Shown piece by piece: positions 1 through 9,293 of a stretch of DNA of 64,000 bases (within the stretch, counting starts at the first letter, position 1; each line of letters starts with the position of its first letter). The DNA is from Allostreptomyces psammosilenae. GTDB lineage: Bacteria; Actinomycetota; Actinomycetes; Streptomycetales; Streptomycetaceae. The notes under the pieces are model-generated. The model was given only the letters and a program-made list of their open reading frames with translations, did not search any database and was not told the origin of the DNA. The position numbers and the translations under genes were made by a program. The stretch is taken from assembly GCF_013407765.1 (NCBI RefSeq), contig NZ_JACBZD010000002.1:816001-880000 (forward strand). The letters are read 5' to 3'.

Positions 1-1
1 C

Positions 2-349
2 GCGCGGGAACTGCTCGCGGAGGGCCTGACCCGGCCGGTCGGGCTGGGCGACATCCAGATCTGGCCGTCCCGGAGCCACGGGCGCGGAGTCGTCTTCATC
101 GCCCTGCGCTCGGCGGACGGCACGGCGCTGCTGGAGGCGCCGCACGGCCCGCTCGCCGCGTTCGCCGCGGAGGTCGAGGCGGCCGTGCCGCTGGGGCAGG
201 AGGAGCGGTTCGCGGACCTGGACGCGGCCCTGGCGGCCCTGCTGGACCGGCGGCCGGCCGGAGGCCCGCGGTACCGGCCGTGCTCCGGGGGGTGCGGTGG
301 CGAGCGGGGCGTGGACGGCGACCGGTCGGCCGAGCGGCCGGCCGACTGA
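2..349 (+). CDS. SsgA-like sporulation/cell-division regulator (C-terminal part)
   Basis: The reading frame is open from the window edge to TGA at 347-349, giving about 115 residues without the N-terminus. The visible part carries the typical SsgA/SsgB-like core: an RELLAEGL segment, then GDIQIWPSR, then VVFIALRSADGTALLEAP, followed by a helix (PLAAFAAEVEAAVPLGQE). This family is restricted to sporulating actinomycetes, where members steer septum placement and peptidoglycan remodelling. The tail after residue ~85 is low-complexity and Gly/Arg-rich, unlike the compact family end. Which SsgA-like paralogue it is cannot be told without the start. A strong hairpin follows at 391-423. Confidence 0.8.
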   Translation, partial: ARELLAEGLTRPVGLGDIQIWPSRSHGRGVVFIALRSADGTALLEAPHGPLAAFAAEVEAAVPLGQEERFADLDAALAALLDRRPAGGPRYRPCSGGCGGERGVDGDRSAERPAD

Positions 350-390
350 GCGGCCCGCCGCGCCCGTCCCGCACCTGCCGGGGGACGACT

Positions 391-423
391 CGGGGCGGCG
401 GGCGCCCTCCGCCCGCCGCCCCG
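391..423. terminator. Bidirectional hairpin terminator
   Basis: A 14-bp perfect stem (CGGGGCGGCGGGCG at 391-404 with its complement at 410-423) closes a 5-nt loop. It lies between the convergent SsgA-like gene and csoR. There is no T-run, as is common in this group. Confidence 0.6.
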
Positions 424-484
424 TCCGCCTCGGCACTCGCCGCCGGGTGTCGCCCGCCGCTCGCCGGCCGGCGAGCGCCGGCGA

Positions 485-766
485 TCAGGAGCGGACCAGC
501 CGCGCGATCGCGTCCGACGCCTCCTTCAGCTTGACGTCGCCCTCCGCGCCGCCCTCCGCGACGGCGTCGCGCACGCAGCACGCCATGTGCTCGTCCAGCA
601 TCTGCAGCGCGAAGGACTGCAGCGCGCGGGTCGTCGCGGACACCTGGGTGAGCACGTCGATGCAGTAGGTGTCGTTCTCCACCATGCGCTGGAGGCCACG
701 CACCTGGCCCTCGATGCGCCGGAGCCGCTTGAGGACGTCGTCCTTGTGATTGCTGTAACTGACCAT
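485..766 (-). CDS. csoR: CsoR-type copper-sensing repressor
   Basis: A 93-residue protein of the CsoR/DUF156 family, an all-helical tetramer that leaves DNA when it binds Cu(I). The ligand set is complete: Cys35, His60 and Cys64 have the same spacing as in the M. tuberculosis prototype (36-61-65). The N-terminal helix RLRRIEGQVRGLQRMVE is the family signature. I chose the ATG at 766 (MVSYSNHKDD); an upstream in-frame start at 811 would add 15 atypical residues. It lies next to copA/copZ, transcribed the same way but separated by about 230 bases. A canonical CsoR operator stands at 3941-3959 before copZ. Its own promoter region has two CGGTACCG palindromes instead. Confidence 0.92.
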   Translation of the reverse strand: MVSYSNHKDDVLKRLRRIEGQVRGLQRMVENDTYCIDVLTQVSATTRALQSFALQMLDEHMACCVRDAVAEGGAEGDVKLKEASDAIARLVRS

Positions 767-817
767 GTCTTCCTTCTCGCCCTCCCGCTCGTGGCGCCCG
801 GCCCCAGACACCGCCTA

Positions 818-839
818 CCGGTACCGCCTTCCGGTACCG
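818..839. promoter_or_regulatory. Tandem CCGGTACCG palindromes upstream of csoR
   Basis: CCGGTACCG occurs at 818-826 and again at 831-839, 13 bp apart, about 50-75 bases before the csoR start. Each core CGGTACCG is self-complementary. This is an operator candidate but does not match the known CsoR box. Confidence 0.35.
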
Positions 840-995
840 TCTCACGCCGCCGGAACGCTTCTCCCGGGCGGCCGCTGGCCGCTGCCGTCTCCAGTGTGAC
901 TGGTCCGGACGCCGGGAAGTAGACGGCTTCCGGCGCCTGTGGACAACCGGGCCCGACGGCCGGCCCGGCCCCCCGCTCCGTCCCGCCCCGGGCCC

Positions 996-3521
996 TCAGC
1001 CCTGGCCGAACCGCCGCAGCCGCAGGCTGTTGCCGACGACCAGCACGCTGGACGCCGCCATCGCCGCGCCGGCGATCATCGGGTTCAGCCAGCCCAGGGC
1101 GGCCAGCGGCAGCGCCGCCACGTTGTAGAAGAACGCCCAGAACAGGTTGCCCCGGATGGTGGCCAGGGTCCGCCGGGACAGCCGGATGGCCTGCGCGGCG
1201 GCCCGCAGGTCGCCCCGCACCAGGGTGAGGTCGGCCGCCGCGATCGCCGCGTCCGTGCCGCCGCCCATGGCCAGGCCCAGGTCGGCCCGGGCCAGCGCGG
1301 CGGCGTCGTTCACCCCGTCGCCGACCATCGCGACCACCCGCCCGGCCCGTTGCAGCCGATCCACCTCGGCCACCTTCTCCTCCGGGCGAACCCCGGCGAT
1401 CACCTGCTCGACGCCGATGCGCTCGGCCACCGCCCGCGCCGCGGAGGCGTTGTCGCCGGTGAGCAGCACCGGGGTCAGCCCCAGGGCGCGCAGCTCGCGC
1501 ACCGCCTCCGCGCTGTCCGGCCGGACGCGGTCGGCGACCACCAGCACGGCGCGGGCCACCCCGTCCACCCCGGCCAGCACGGCGGTCCGGCCGGCGGACT
1601 CGGCCCGCGCCGCGGCGGCCACCAGCTCCTCGGGCACCGCCACCGACTCCTGCTCGCGCAGCCAGGCGAGCCGGCCGACCACGACCCGGTGGCCCTCCAC
1701 CCGGCCCCGCGCGCCCAGCCCGCGCACCGCCGCGAAGTCCTCCACCGGCGGCAGTTCCCCGACGCGCTCGCGCGCCGAGGCCGCCACCGCCCGGGCGATC
1801 GGGTGCTCGGCGGCGTCCTCCACCGCGCCGACCAGCCGCAGCAGCTCCGCCTCGTCGGCCACGCCCCCGGCGGTGGCGGTGGCGGCGTCGGGGGCGGTGG
1901 CCGGAACCACCTCCACCAGCCGCATCCGGCCCTCCGTGACGGTGCCGGTCTTGTCCAGCACGATGGTGTCCACCCGCCGGGTGGACTCCAGCACTTCCGG
2001 CCCGCGGATCAGCAGCCCGAGCTGGGCGCCCCGACCGGTGCCCACCATCAGCGCCGTCGGGGTGGCCAGGCCGAGCGCGCACGGGCAGGCGATGATCAGC
2101 ACCGCCACGGCGGCGGTGAGCGCCGTTCCCGGCCGCGCGTCGGCGAGCAGCCAGCCCACCAGGGTGCCCAGCGACAGCAGGATGACCACCGGCACGAACA
2201 CCGCCGAGATCCGGTCCGCCAGCCGCTGCACGCGCGCCTTGCCGGTCTGCGCCCGCTCCACGAGACGGGCGATCTGGGCCAGCCGGGTGTCCGCGCCGAC
2301 CCGGGTCGCCCGGACCACCAGGCGCCCCCCGGCGTTGACCGTGGCGCCGGTGACCGCCGATCCGGGGCCCACCTCCACCGGCATCGACTCTCCGGTGAGC
2401 AGCGACTCGTCCACGGCGGACTCCCCGGAGACCACCACGCCGTCGGTGGCCAGTTTCTCGCCCGGCCGCACCACGAACTCGTCGCCGACGGCCAGCTCGC
2501 TGACCGGCACCCGGGTCTCCCGGCCCGCGCGCAGCACCGCGACGTCCTTGGCGCCGAGGTCGAGCAGGGCCCGGATGGCGTCCCCGGCCCGGTGCCGGGC
2601 CCGTGCCTCGAAGTAGCGGCCGGCCAGGATGAACACCACCAGGGCGGCGGCCACCTCCAGGTACAGCTCGGCCGCGTGGCCGTGCCGCTGCTCGGCGGTG
2701 GCCGGGAGCAGCGTCAGCTCCATGCGCATCCCGGTCTCGCCGGCGCCGCCGAGGAAGAGCGCGTAGACCGACCAGCCCCAGGCGGCGAGCACGCCCATGG
2801 AGACCAGGGTGTCCATGGTGCCGGCGCCGTGCCGCAGGTTGGTCCAGGCGGTGCGGTGGAAGGGCCAGGCGCCCCACAGCGCGACAGGGGAGGCGAGGGC
2901 GAAGCACAGCCACTGCCAGTAGGTGAACTGCAGCGGCGGCACCATGGACAGCAGGACCACCGGCAGGCCGAGCGCGGCCGAGCCGAGCAGGCGGCGCCGC
3001 AGGTCGGCGACGCGGGCGGCGGCGGGGTCGGCGCCGGCCGCGTCCGGTGCGGGCGCGGGGGGTGCCGGCCTCGCGGGCGTGCCGGTCGCCGGCCCGTGGG
3101 GGAGCGGCGCGGTGGTGGACGCCGGTGCCGGCGCCTCGGCGGGTTCCGGTGCCGGCGCCCCGGTGGTCGTGGTGGCGGCACCGGCGGTGGTGTCCTCGGT
3201 GGGGCCGGCCGGTGCCCCGGCGTCGCCGGAGCCGGTCTCGGCGACCGGGACGGTCCGGGCCGCCGCCGTGTATCCGGCCTTCTCCACGGTGGCCACCAGC
3301 TCCGCCACGTCGAGCGTCGCCGGGAAGGAGACGTGGGCCGTCTCGGTCGCCAGGTTGACCGAGGCGGTGACGCCCTCCATCCGGCCGAGCTTCTTCTCCA
3401 CCCGGTTCACGCAGGAGGCGCAGGTCATGCCGCCGATCGCCAGGTCGACGGTGAGCCGCGGCCCGCCCGGCGCGGTGGTGCCGTGCGCCGTGGTCGCGCT
3501 GTCGGCGACGCTTCCGGCCAT
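996..3521 (-). CDS. copA: Copper-exporting P1B-type ATPase CopA
   Basis: An 841-residue heavy-metal pump. One N-terminal HMA domain carries GMTCASC (Cys34/Cys37), followed by an unusual ~75-residue Ala/Pro/Thr-rich linker before the first membrane helices. The transmembrane CPC metal site (ACPCALG, about residue 479), the phosphorylation loop DKTGTVTEG (Asp523) and the hinge [10 protein letters not shown] (about 734) are intact. The CPC type with a single HMA domain fits Cu(I) export. The start at 3521 is preceded by GAAGGAAG at good spacing; a start 14 codons earlier lacks this. It follows copZ by about 140 bases and is probably co-transcribed from the CsoR-controlled promoter. Confidence 0.95.
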   Translation of the reverse strand: MAGSVADSATTAHGTTAPGGPRLTVDLAIGGMTCASCVNRVEKKLGRMEGVTASVNLATETAHVSFPATLDVAELVATVEKAGYTAAARTVPVAETGSGDAGAPAGPTEDTTAGAATTTTGAPAPEPAEAPAPASTTAPLPHGPATGTPARPAPPAPAPDAAGADPAAARVADLRRRLLGSAALGLPVVLLSMVPPLQFTYWQWLCFALASPVALWGAWPFHRTAWTNLRHGAGTMDTLVSMGVLAAWGWSVYALFLGGAGETGMRMELTLLPATAEQRHGHAAELYLEVAAALVVFILAGRYFEARARHRAGDAIRALLDLGAKDVAVLRAGRETRVPVSELAVGDEFVVRPGEKLATDGVVVSGESAVDESLLTGESMPVEVGPGSAVTGATVNAGGRLVVRATRVGADTRLAQIARLVERAQTGKARVQRLADRISAVFVPVVILLSLGTLVGWLLADARPGTALTAAVAVLIIACPCALGLATPTALMVGTGRGAQLGLLIRGPEVLESTRRVDTIVLDKTGTVTEGRMRLVEVVPATAPDAATATAGGVADEAELLRLVGAVEDAAEHPIARAVAASARERVGELPPVEDFAAVRGLGARGRVEGHRVVVGRLAWLREQESVAVPEELVAAAARAESAGRTAVLAGVDGVARAVLVVADRVRPDSAEAVRELRALGLTPVLLTGDNASAARAVAERIGVEQVIAGVRPEEKVAEVDRLQRAGRVVAMVGDGVNDAAALARADLGLAMGGGTDAAIAAADLTLVRGDLRAAAQAIRLSRRTLATIRGNLFWAFFYNVAALPLAALGWLNPMIAGAAMAASSVLVVGNSLRLRRFGQG

Positions 3522-3660
3522 CGGGATCACTTCCTTCGCTGGTGCGCGCGTGTGGGTGTGCACCCCCGTGGTGGCCCGGGTCGTTCCGCCCGGGCCGGGC
3601 CGGGCCGCGGCGGCGGCCCGACGGCGCCGCCGGGCGCCCCGGCGGCGAGGGAGCCCGGGA

Positions 3661-3885
3661 TCAGACCGTGCCGACGAGCGTGTAGCCGGCCTCGTCGACG
3701 GCCTCCCGGACGGCCTGCTCCGGCAGCGGCCCGCTGCTGGTGACGGTGGCCGTGCCGGCGGCGACGTCCACCTCCACGGTGGCGACGGCGTCCAGCGCGG
3801 ACAGCTCGGTGGTGACCGCGTTGGCGCAGTGGCCGCAGGTCATGCCCTCGATGCGGTAGGTCGTGGTCTCGGCGGTGCTGCTCAT
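3661..3885 (-). CDS. copZ: Copper chaperone CopZ (HMA domain)
   Basis: A 74-residue single HMA domain with the Cu(I) motif GMTCGHC near residue 15 and the usual ferredoxin-like alternation (YRIEGMTC, then [13 protein letters not shown], ending DEAGYTLVG). It carries Cu(I) in the cytosol and hands it to CopA. The ATG at 3885 follows AAGGGGAA. It is first in the copZ-copA unit, with the CsoR operator 56-74 bases upstream. Confidence 0.93.
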   Translation of the reverse strand: MSSTAETTTYRIEGMTCGHCANAVTTELSALDAVATVEVDVAAGTATVTSSGPLPEQAVREAVDEAGYTLVGTV

Positions 3886-3938
3886 CGCGTTCCCCTTCGC
3901 TTCTGCGGCGGTGGGCGCGACCGCCCACCCGAACCCAC

Positions 3939-3959
3939 AATATACCCGCTGGGGGTATA
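3939..3959 (-). promoter_or_regulatory. CsoR operator overlapping the copZ -10 region
   Basis: TATACCCGCTGGGGGTATA at 3941-3959 has the arms and G/C-run core of the established CsoR box. On the minus strand a TATATT (-10 candidate, 3944 to 3939) overlaps one arm, so bound CsoR would block polymerase. Confidence 0.85.
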
Positions 3960-4030
3960 AACGACAGGGTGTCGGGGGCACCGGCGGGACGGCTCGGCCA
4001 GGGGGGAGGCCGGCGGTCGCGCTGCCGCGG

Positions 4031-4372
4031 TCAGCCCACCAGCAGCACCCCGGCGCTGGCCGCGGTGGCCGTGGTCACCGCCGCCGTCAGCGGCAGCAGC
4101 CCGCGCGGCGGGGGCGCCCCGACGCCGCGCAGCCGCCCACCGGCCAGCGTCACCAGCACCCCCAGCGCCGAGCAGGCCAGCGGGACGACCCCGGGCCACA
4201 GCCCCCGCTCGGCCACCACGTGCAGCAGCAGCGATCCGCAGACGACCTGGGCGAACGCCGTCCGACTCCAGGCCAGCCGGGTCCGCTCCGGTTGCAGACC
4301 GGGGTCCCGGGGCGCCCGCTCCGCTCCGCCGGGCGCCGCCGGCCGCGGAACGCGCCGCGGGGCGCCGCTCAC
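4031..4372 (-). CDS. DUF202 small membrane protein (YidG-like)
   Basis: 113 residues. The segment LQPERTRLAWSRTAFAQVV is the DUF202 signature of the YidG type, followed by three hydrophobic segments (SLLLHV; VVPLACSALGVLVTL; LLPLTAAVTTATAASAGVLLV). The GTG start overlaps the stop of the upstream gene as GTGA (4369-4372), so the two are translationally coupled. Family function is unknown. Confidence 0.82.
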   Translation of the reverse strand: MSGAPRRVPRPAAPGGAERAPRDPGLQPERTRLAWSRTAFAQVVCGSLLLHVVAERGLWPGVVPLACSALGVLVTLAGGRLRGVGAPPPRGLLPLTAAVTTATAASAGVLLVG

Positions 4373-4773
4373 GGCGCGCCGCCGCCCTGCCGCCCACCCA
4401 GCAGCACCAGCACGGTGACCAGCCCGGCCACCAGCAGCACCGCCGTGGCCAGCACCGGGGCGATCCACGACGTGGGCAGCGGCTCGTCACGGCGCATGGC
4501 CCGCTGGACCGACCGCCAGCGCGGGTAGGAGCCGGCGCCCAGGATCACCGCCAGCAGCACGCAGGCCAGGGCCAGCACCTCCCGGCCCCATGGCACGGCG
4601 AACGGCGGGACGAGCTGGCGCACCGCGACGCCGGCGGCCAGCAGGCCGAGGGAGGTGCGGATCCAGGCGAGGAAGGTGCGCTCGTTCGCCAGCGTGAACC
4701 GGTAGTCCGGCTCGCGTTCCCGGGGAGCGGCGGCAGCGTCGTCCGGGCCGCCGCCGCTGCTCGCCTCCGGCAC
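4369..4773 (-). CDS. DUF202 small membrane protein (YidH-like)
   Basis: 134 residues with the YidH-type signature ANERTFLAWIRTSLGLLAAGVAV near residue 30, then two more membrane spans (VLALACVLLAVILGAG; APVLATAVLLVAGLVTVLVLL). The GTG start at 4773 is preceded by GGAGGTG at 8 bases. It is paired with a second DUF202 gene downstream, a common arrangement; such tandem pairs may hetero-oligomerise (inference). The function is unknown. The neighbouring copper genes have their own promoter, so a role in copper is not implied. Confidence 0.85.
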   Translation of the reverse strand: MPEASSGGGPDDAAAAPREREPDYRFTLANERTFLAWIRTSLGLLAAGVAVRQLVPPFAVPWGREVLALACVLLAVILGAGSYPRWRSVQRAMRRDEPLPTSWIAPVLATAVLLVAGLVTVLVLLGGRQGGGAP

Positions 4774-4954
4774 GCGTCACACCTCCAGCAGTCGCGGGTC
4801 GGGGGCCGCCCGGCGGCCCGCCGTCCTCCGCGCCGCGCCCCGCCGCACCCCCTCGCACCAGTGTGCGACAGGCGCGTGCCAGGGTGCGACCGGGTGCCCG
4901 GGAGGCGTCACCCGCGCCGTCGGCGCCGGCGCCCCGCGCGCCCCGCCGGCGGAC

Positions 4955-6322
4955 TCACAGCCGGGCCAGGGCCCCGGCCAGCACGTCCATCCCCTCCAGC
5001 AGCAACTGCTCCGGGATCACCAGCGGCGGGAGGAAGCGCAGCACGTTGCCGTAGGTGCCGGCGGTCAGCACCACCACCCCCTCGGCGTGCGCGGCGCGGG
5101 CCAGTGCCCCGGCCGCCTCGGGGTTCGGGTCCCTGGTGCCCGGGTGCACCAGCTCCATCGCCAGCATGGCGCCGCGCCCGCGCACCTCGCCGATCACCGG
5201 GTGGCGCTCGGCCAGCTCCAGCAGCCGGCCCTTCATGATCTTCTCGATCCGCCGCGCCGCCGCGTTGAGGTCCAGCCGCTCCATGGTCTCGATCGCGCCC
5301 AGGGCAGCCGCGCAGGCCACCGGGTTGCCGCCGTAGGTGCCGCCGAGCCCGCCGGCGTGGGCCGCGTCCATGATCTCGGCGCGGCCGGTGACCGCCGCCA
5401 GCGGCAGCCCGCCCGCGATGCCCTTCGCGGTGGTGATCAGATCGGGGACGAGGTCCTCGTCCTCGCAGGCGAACCACTGCCCGGTGCGGCAGAACCCGGT
5501 CTGGATCTCGTCGGCGACGAACACGATGCCGTTGGCCCGGCAGAACTCGGCGACGCGCGGCAGGAAGCCGCGCGCCGGCACGATGAACCCGCCCTCGCCG
5601 AGGATCGGCTCGACCACCACGGCGGCCACGTTCCCGGCCCCCACCTGCTTGTCGATCTGGTCGATCACCTGGGCGGCGGCCTCCTCCCCGCAGTTGTCCG
5701 GACCGGTCGGCCACCGGTAGGGGTAGGCCATCGGCATCCGGTACACCTCCGGGGCGAACGGCCCGAAGGAGTGCTTGTACGGCATGTTCTTCGCGGTCAG
5801 CGCCATCGTGAGGTTGGTGCGGCCGTGGTAGCCGTGGTCGAAGACGACCACGGCCTGGCGGCCGGTCGCGGCCCGGGCGATCTTCACGGCGTTCTCCACC
5901 GCCTCCGCCCCGGAGTTGAACAGCGCCGAGCGCTTGGTGTGGGCGCCGGGGGTGAGCCGGGCCAGCTGCTCGGCGACGGCCACGTACCCCTCGTAGGGGG
6001 TGACCATGAAACAGGTGTGGGTGAACGCCGCGAGCTGCTCGGCCGAGCGGCGGACCACCGCCTCCGCGCTGTTGCCGACGGACGTGACCGCGATGCCGGA
6101 GCCCAGGTCGATCAGCGAATTGCCGTCCACGTCCTCCAGCACGCCGCCCCCGGCCCGGCGGACGAAGACCGGCAGCACGCTGCTGACGCCGCGCGCCACC
6201 GCCGCCGCCCGCCGCTCGGACAGCTCGCGCGAGCGCGGGCCGGGGATCTCGGTGACCAGGCGGCGCTCCTGCGGCAGCTGCGGGCCGCCGACCGGGGGAA
6301 CCGGCTCGGGGGACAGGGACAT
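4955..6322 (-). CDS. gabT: 4-aminobutyrate aminotransferase (class III, PLP)
   Basis: 455 residues. This PLP enzyme moves the amino group of 4-aminobutyrate to 2-oxoglutarate, giving succinate semialdehyde. Visible landmarks are LIDLGSGIAVTSVGNS near the start of the large domain, LFNSGAEAVENAVKIARA (phosphate-binding loop), VVVEPILGEGGF, FVADEIQTGFCRTG, and the Schiff-base lysine in LITTAKGIAGGLP (Lys300). The start at 6322 is preceded by GGAGAAG. No succinate-semialdehyde dehydrogenase lies nearby. Related class III enzymes (ornithine or acetylornithine aminotransferase) are possible, but the pattern around residues 60-80 fits GabT best. Confidence 0.88.
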   Translation of the reverse strand: MSLSPEPVPPVGGPQLPQERRLVTEIPGPRSRELSERRAAAVARGVSSVLPVFVRRAGGGVLEDVDGNSLIDLGSGIAVTSVGNSAEAVVRRSAEQLAAFTHTCFMVTPYEGYVAVAEQLARLTPGAHTKRSALFNSGAEAVENAVKIARAATGRQAVVVFDHGYHGRTNLTMALTAKNMPYKHSFGPFAPEVYRMPMAYPYRWPTGPDNCGEEAAAQVIDQIDKQVGAGNVAAVVVEPILGEGGFIVPARGFLPRVAEFCRANGIVFVADEIQTGFCRTGQWFACEDEDLVPDLITTAKGIAGGLPLAAVTGRAEIMDAAHAGGLGGTYGGNPVACAAALGAIETMERLDLNAAARRIEKIMKGRLLELAERHPVIGEVRGRGAMLAMELVHPGTRDPNPEAAGALARAAHAEGVVVLTAGTYGNVLRFLPPLVIPEQLLLEGMDVLAGALARL

Positions 6323-6828
6323 GGGCTTCTCCTCCCGGTGGGGCCACCCTTCGCCGATCGCCGCCACGAGTGGGGTGGCTCCGGTCCGGGGGCGTGTGGG
6401 CGTCGCGGCACGACGGTAGGCCCGCCACGGCGGCGCGTCCCATGGACAGGGCGGCGCCTGATCGCCGCCCGGCACGCCACTTGGTCCAGGGGCCGTCCCG
6501 ACCCTTCCAGTCTGGGGCGCTCCGGGCCCCCGCCGGACTCGGCGCGCCGTCGTCCGCCCCCTTCGCGCCGGCTGCGCCGGGTCCGCCCTCGGGCTCCGCC
6601 GGGCGCCCCGGCCCGTTCGGGAAGGCCGTTCGGGAACCTCCGGCGGCCCGGAAGCGTCTCGGTAGGGAGCGGCGATGCGGCCGCGCCCCGGACCACGTGG
6701 CCCGCTCGTCCGCTCGGCCCACCCCAGCAGAAACGATCATGCGCCGGGGTGCGCGGGCACGCGCGGGGTGTACGGGGCGCGCGACGCACCGGCTGCCGGA
6801 CCGGCGGACAGACGGACGGACTTCACCC
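6323..6828. other. Divergent intergenic region, gabT / LCP gene
   Basis: About 500 bases between divergent starts. The LCP frame stays open upstream to about 6370, but that part has the composition of random GC-rich DNA. I see no convincing gene, operator or RNA. Confidence 0.4.
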
Positions 6829-8268
6829 ATGCAGCAGGACCAGCGCCGCACCGGCGGCCGGACCCAGCCCCGCCCGGGCGCGGCGCGGCGCTCCCGCGGG
6901 CGCCGAATACTCCAGTGGACCGGCGGCTCGCTGGCCACGGTCGTGCTGCTGGTCGCCGGGGCGGCGGTGTGGGCCTACAACCAGCTCAGCGGCAACATCA
7001 CCTCCACCGACGTGGAGCGGGCGCTCGGCGAGGACCGCCCGGTCGACCTGCACCCCGGGGCCCTGGACATCGCGCTGATCGGCTCGGACAGCCGCGCCGG
7101 GACCAACGGCCAGTACGGCGACTTCGACACCATGCAGTCCGACACGCTGATGCTGCTGCACATCGCGGCCAACCGGGAGTGGGCCACGGTGCTCTCCTTC
7201 CCCCGCGACTCCTGGGTCGACCTCCCCGCCTGCGACATGGGCGACGGCACCATGTCCGAACCGCACCAGGGGAAGATCAACGAGGCGTACACGCTCGGCG
7301 GCCTGTCCGGCGACCCGGGCAACGCCGCGGTCTGCTCCATGAAGGTGCTGGAGGCCACCACCGGCCTGCGCATCGAGCACTTCGTCACCATCGACTTCCA
7401 GGGCTTCAAGGGCATGGTCAACGCCCTCGGCGGCGTGGAGGTCTGCCCCGAGGAGGCCGTGCACTCGGAGAAGGCCGACCTCCACCTGGAGGCCGGCTGC
7501 CAGATCATCCGGGACGAGGACGCGCTGGCCTGGGTGCGGGCCCGCTACAACATCGGCGACAGCAGCGACCTCGGCCGCATCGAGCGGCAGCAGGAGTTCC
7601 TGACCTCGATGGCGGAGCGGGCGCGCTCCCAGCTCGCCAACCCCACCGCGCTCTACGGCTTCCTGGACGCCACCACCCGCTCGCTGACCACCGACTCCGA
7701 GCTGGCCAGCGTCGCGGACCTGGCCTCGCTCGCCACCACCATGATGTCCATCCCCGAGGACGCCATCGACTTCCGCACCGTGCCCAACTTCCCGCGGTCG
7801 CTCGTGGTCCCCAGCGACCAGGCGAACGTGCTGTGGCAGCAGCCGGAGGCCGACCAGATCTTCGAGGCGCTGAGGAACGACACCCGGCCGCCGAGCGACG
7901 AGCGGCTGGGCGAGACCCCGGCCGACCCCGGCACCGGGGGCGGCACCGGGGCGGAGGACGCCGACCCGGGCGACGCCGGCGGGATCCCGCCCTCGCACGT
8001 CCCGGTCCGGGTGCTCAACGGCACCGGCACCGGCGGGCTGGCCGCCGAGGTGGCCGAGCAGCTGCGCCAGGCCGGCTACCAGGTGATCGAGGTGGGCAAC
8101 GCCGGCCAGCGCGTCGAGTTCACCTCCATCGCCTACCCCAACGGCATGGCCAAGCAGGCCGAGACGCTGGCCGGCGACGTCCCGGGCGTCGAGCCGTTCG
8201 TCTCCACGGCGACCTCCGCGGCCGTCGTGCTCACCATCGGCGCCGACTGGCCGGGCCTCGACCCGTAG
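6829..8268 (+). CDS. LytR-CpsA-Psr family cell-wall ligase with LytR_C domain
   Basis: 479 residues. A short basic cytoplasmic tail and one membrane helix (about residues 27-50) are followed by the LCP catalytic domain: DIALIGSDSRAG, then SDTLMLLHIAANREWATVLSFPRDSWVDLP, GKINEAYTLGG, and DEDALAWVRARYNIGDSSDLGRIERQQEFL. A Gly/Asp-rich linker leads to a C-terminal LytR_C domain (VPVRVLNGTGTGGLAAEVAEQL). LCP enzymes attach teichoic acid, arabinogalactan or other glycopolymers to peptidoglycan outside the membrane. The conserved Arg and Asp residues are present. The ATG at 6829 was chosen because charged residues and the helix follow directly; its ribosome site is weak. Confidence 0.92.
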   Translation: MQQDQRRTGGRTQPRPGAARRSRGRRILQWTGGSLATVVLLVAGAAVWAYNQLSGNITSTDVERALGEDRPVDLHPGALDIALIGSDSRAGTNGQYGDFDTMQSDTLMLLHIAANREWATVLSFPRDSWVDLPACDMGDGTMSEPHQGKINEAYTLGGLSGDPGNAAVCSMKVLEATTGLRIEHFVTIDFQGFKGMVNALGGVEVCPEEAVHSEKADLHLEAGCQIIRDEDALAWVRARYNIGDSSDLGRIERQQEFLTSMAERARSQLANPTALYGFLDATTRSLTTDSELASVADLASLATTMMSIPEDAIDFRTVPNFPRSLVVPSDQANVLWQQPEADQIFEALRNDTRPPSDERLGETPADPGTGGGTGAEDADPGDAGGIPPSHVPVRVLNGTGTGGLAAEVAEQLRQAGYQVIEVGNAGQRVEFTSIAYPNGMAKQAETLAGDVPGVEPFVSTATSAAVVLTIGADWPGLDP

Positions 8269-8385
8269 CCCGCACCCCCGGCGGCCGGCCGCCGCGACAC
8301 CCCCGGCGGCCGGCCGTCCCGGCGCGCGGAGCGGACGTGGTCAGGGGCGGCCCCGGACGTCAGGTATGATTTCCGACGTCAGCGA

Positions 8386-8458
8386 GCGCCGCTAGCTCAA
8401 CTGGCAGAGCAGCGGACTCTTAATCCGCGGGTTCGGGGTTCGAGTCCCTGGCGGCGCA
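8386..8458 (+). tRNA. tRNA-Lys (anticodon CTT)
   Basis: 73 nt with acceptor GCGCCGC/GCGGCGC, anticodon stem GCGGA/TCCGC, loop CTCTTAA (anticodon CTT at 8419-8421), a standard T-loop GTTCGAGTCC and discriminator A. CCA is not encoded. It is identical to the copy at 8767-8839, which is inverted. Confidence 0.97.
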
Positions 8459-8488
8459 CTCGAAGACGGTTCCAGAAATGGTTCCACC

Positions 8489-8526
8489 ACGCCGGGCGTC
8501 CTCCTTCTGCGGAGGGCGCCCGGCGT
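8489..8526 (+). terminator. Hairpin terminator after the first tRNA-Lys
   Basis: A 16-bp stem (8489-8504 with 8511-8526, one G-T wobble) and a 6-nt loop, 30 bases after the tRNA. Confidence 0.6.
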
Positions 8527-8685
8527 CGTTCCGGGCCGCCGTCGGCCCTCGGCCACATCCCGTCTCCCGTACCCGTCGCCGCCCCCGCCCGCGGCGCCGC
8601 CCCGCCCGCCGGGACGGCCCGGCAAAGCCGCCGACACGCCCGGAGCGCGCGATATCGCGGGAAACCGAAAACCGGGAAAACGAAA

Positions 8686-8714
8686 CGGGCGCCCTCGACC
8701 ACCGAGGACGCCCG
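8686..8714 (-). terminator. Rho-independent terminator for the minus-strand tRNA-Lys
   Basis: The stem CGGGCG...CCTCG (8686-8697) pairs with CGAGG-A-CGCCCG (8703-8714). On the minus strand it is followed by TTTCGTTTTCCCGGTTTT, unusually T-rich for this genome. Confidence 0.7.
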
Positions 8715-8766
8715 AATGCCAGCCGGAATGCCGTTGCCGACGCCGTGCGCCGGTAACGGTCGTTGG

Positions 8767-8839
8767 TGCGCCGCCAGGGACTCGAACCCCGAACCCGCGG
8801 ATTAAGAGTCCGCTGCTCTGCCAGTTGAGCTAGCGGCGC
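8767..8839 (-). tRNA. tRNA-Lys (anticodon CTT), second identical copy
   Basis: 73 nt, identical base for base to 8386-8458 but on the opposite strand. The two genes converge with 308 bases between them. Short upstream flanks are also similar (a TTTCCG...GTCAGCG segment just before each gene), which points to duplication of the gene with its promoter-proximal DNA. Confidence 0.97.
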
Positions 8840-9293
8840 CCGCTGACGGAAACCATCGTATCGGATCCCGCGGAGTGCTCCGTTCCGCCCTCTCCGCGCA
8901 GCTCACGGCCGCCCCCGGCGGCCCGGCCGGGCTTTCCGCCCGACGCCGGGACGGCGCGGCGAGATCGCCGGCGGATCGCCCGGGAGAACGCCGGGATACC
9001 TCCGGGATACCGCCGCCCTCGGCCGCCCGGAGTCTGAGAGCGCTCACGAACGAAGTGGACGCGTCCGTTCGACGCGCGGAGATACCCGCGGTGATGTGTG
9101 AGCCGCCGGTACACCGACGTTGACCAAGAGTCATCCGTTGTGAACGACCTGCCTGTCGGACCGTCGGACGGTAGTAGTATCCGGGCGACCCGGGCCGTGC
9201 CCGCCGCGCAAACCCCTCGACCTCATCGCCGGACCGTCCGCCACCCGCCCCACCGTCCCGCCGCCCCTGACTCAGCCAGGACTGAGGAACCTC
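8840..9293. other. Intergenic region upstream of the conservon
   Basis: About 450 bases. It holds a TAGTAT -10 candidate (9175-9180) with a direct repeat GTCGGACCGTCGGACG (about 9155-9170) just upstream, plausible as the cvn promoter. I see no gene. Confidence 0.4.

Noticed and set aside
939-3743. Very long open frame opposite copA
   Set aside because: Its product is Arg/Gly/Pro/His-rich with no domain pattern; it is an antisense shadow of a high-GC gene. CopA motifs on the other strand are decisive.
6370-6828. N-terminal extension of the LCP protein
   Set aside because: The upstream in-frame stretch is Arg/Pro/Gly-rich without a domain, and the membrane anchor fits a start at 6829.
8386-8839. 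Integrated element between the two tRNA-Lys genes
   Set aside because: Only 308 bp between them, holding terminators and no integrase or att-like duplication.
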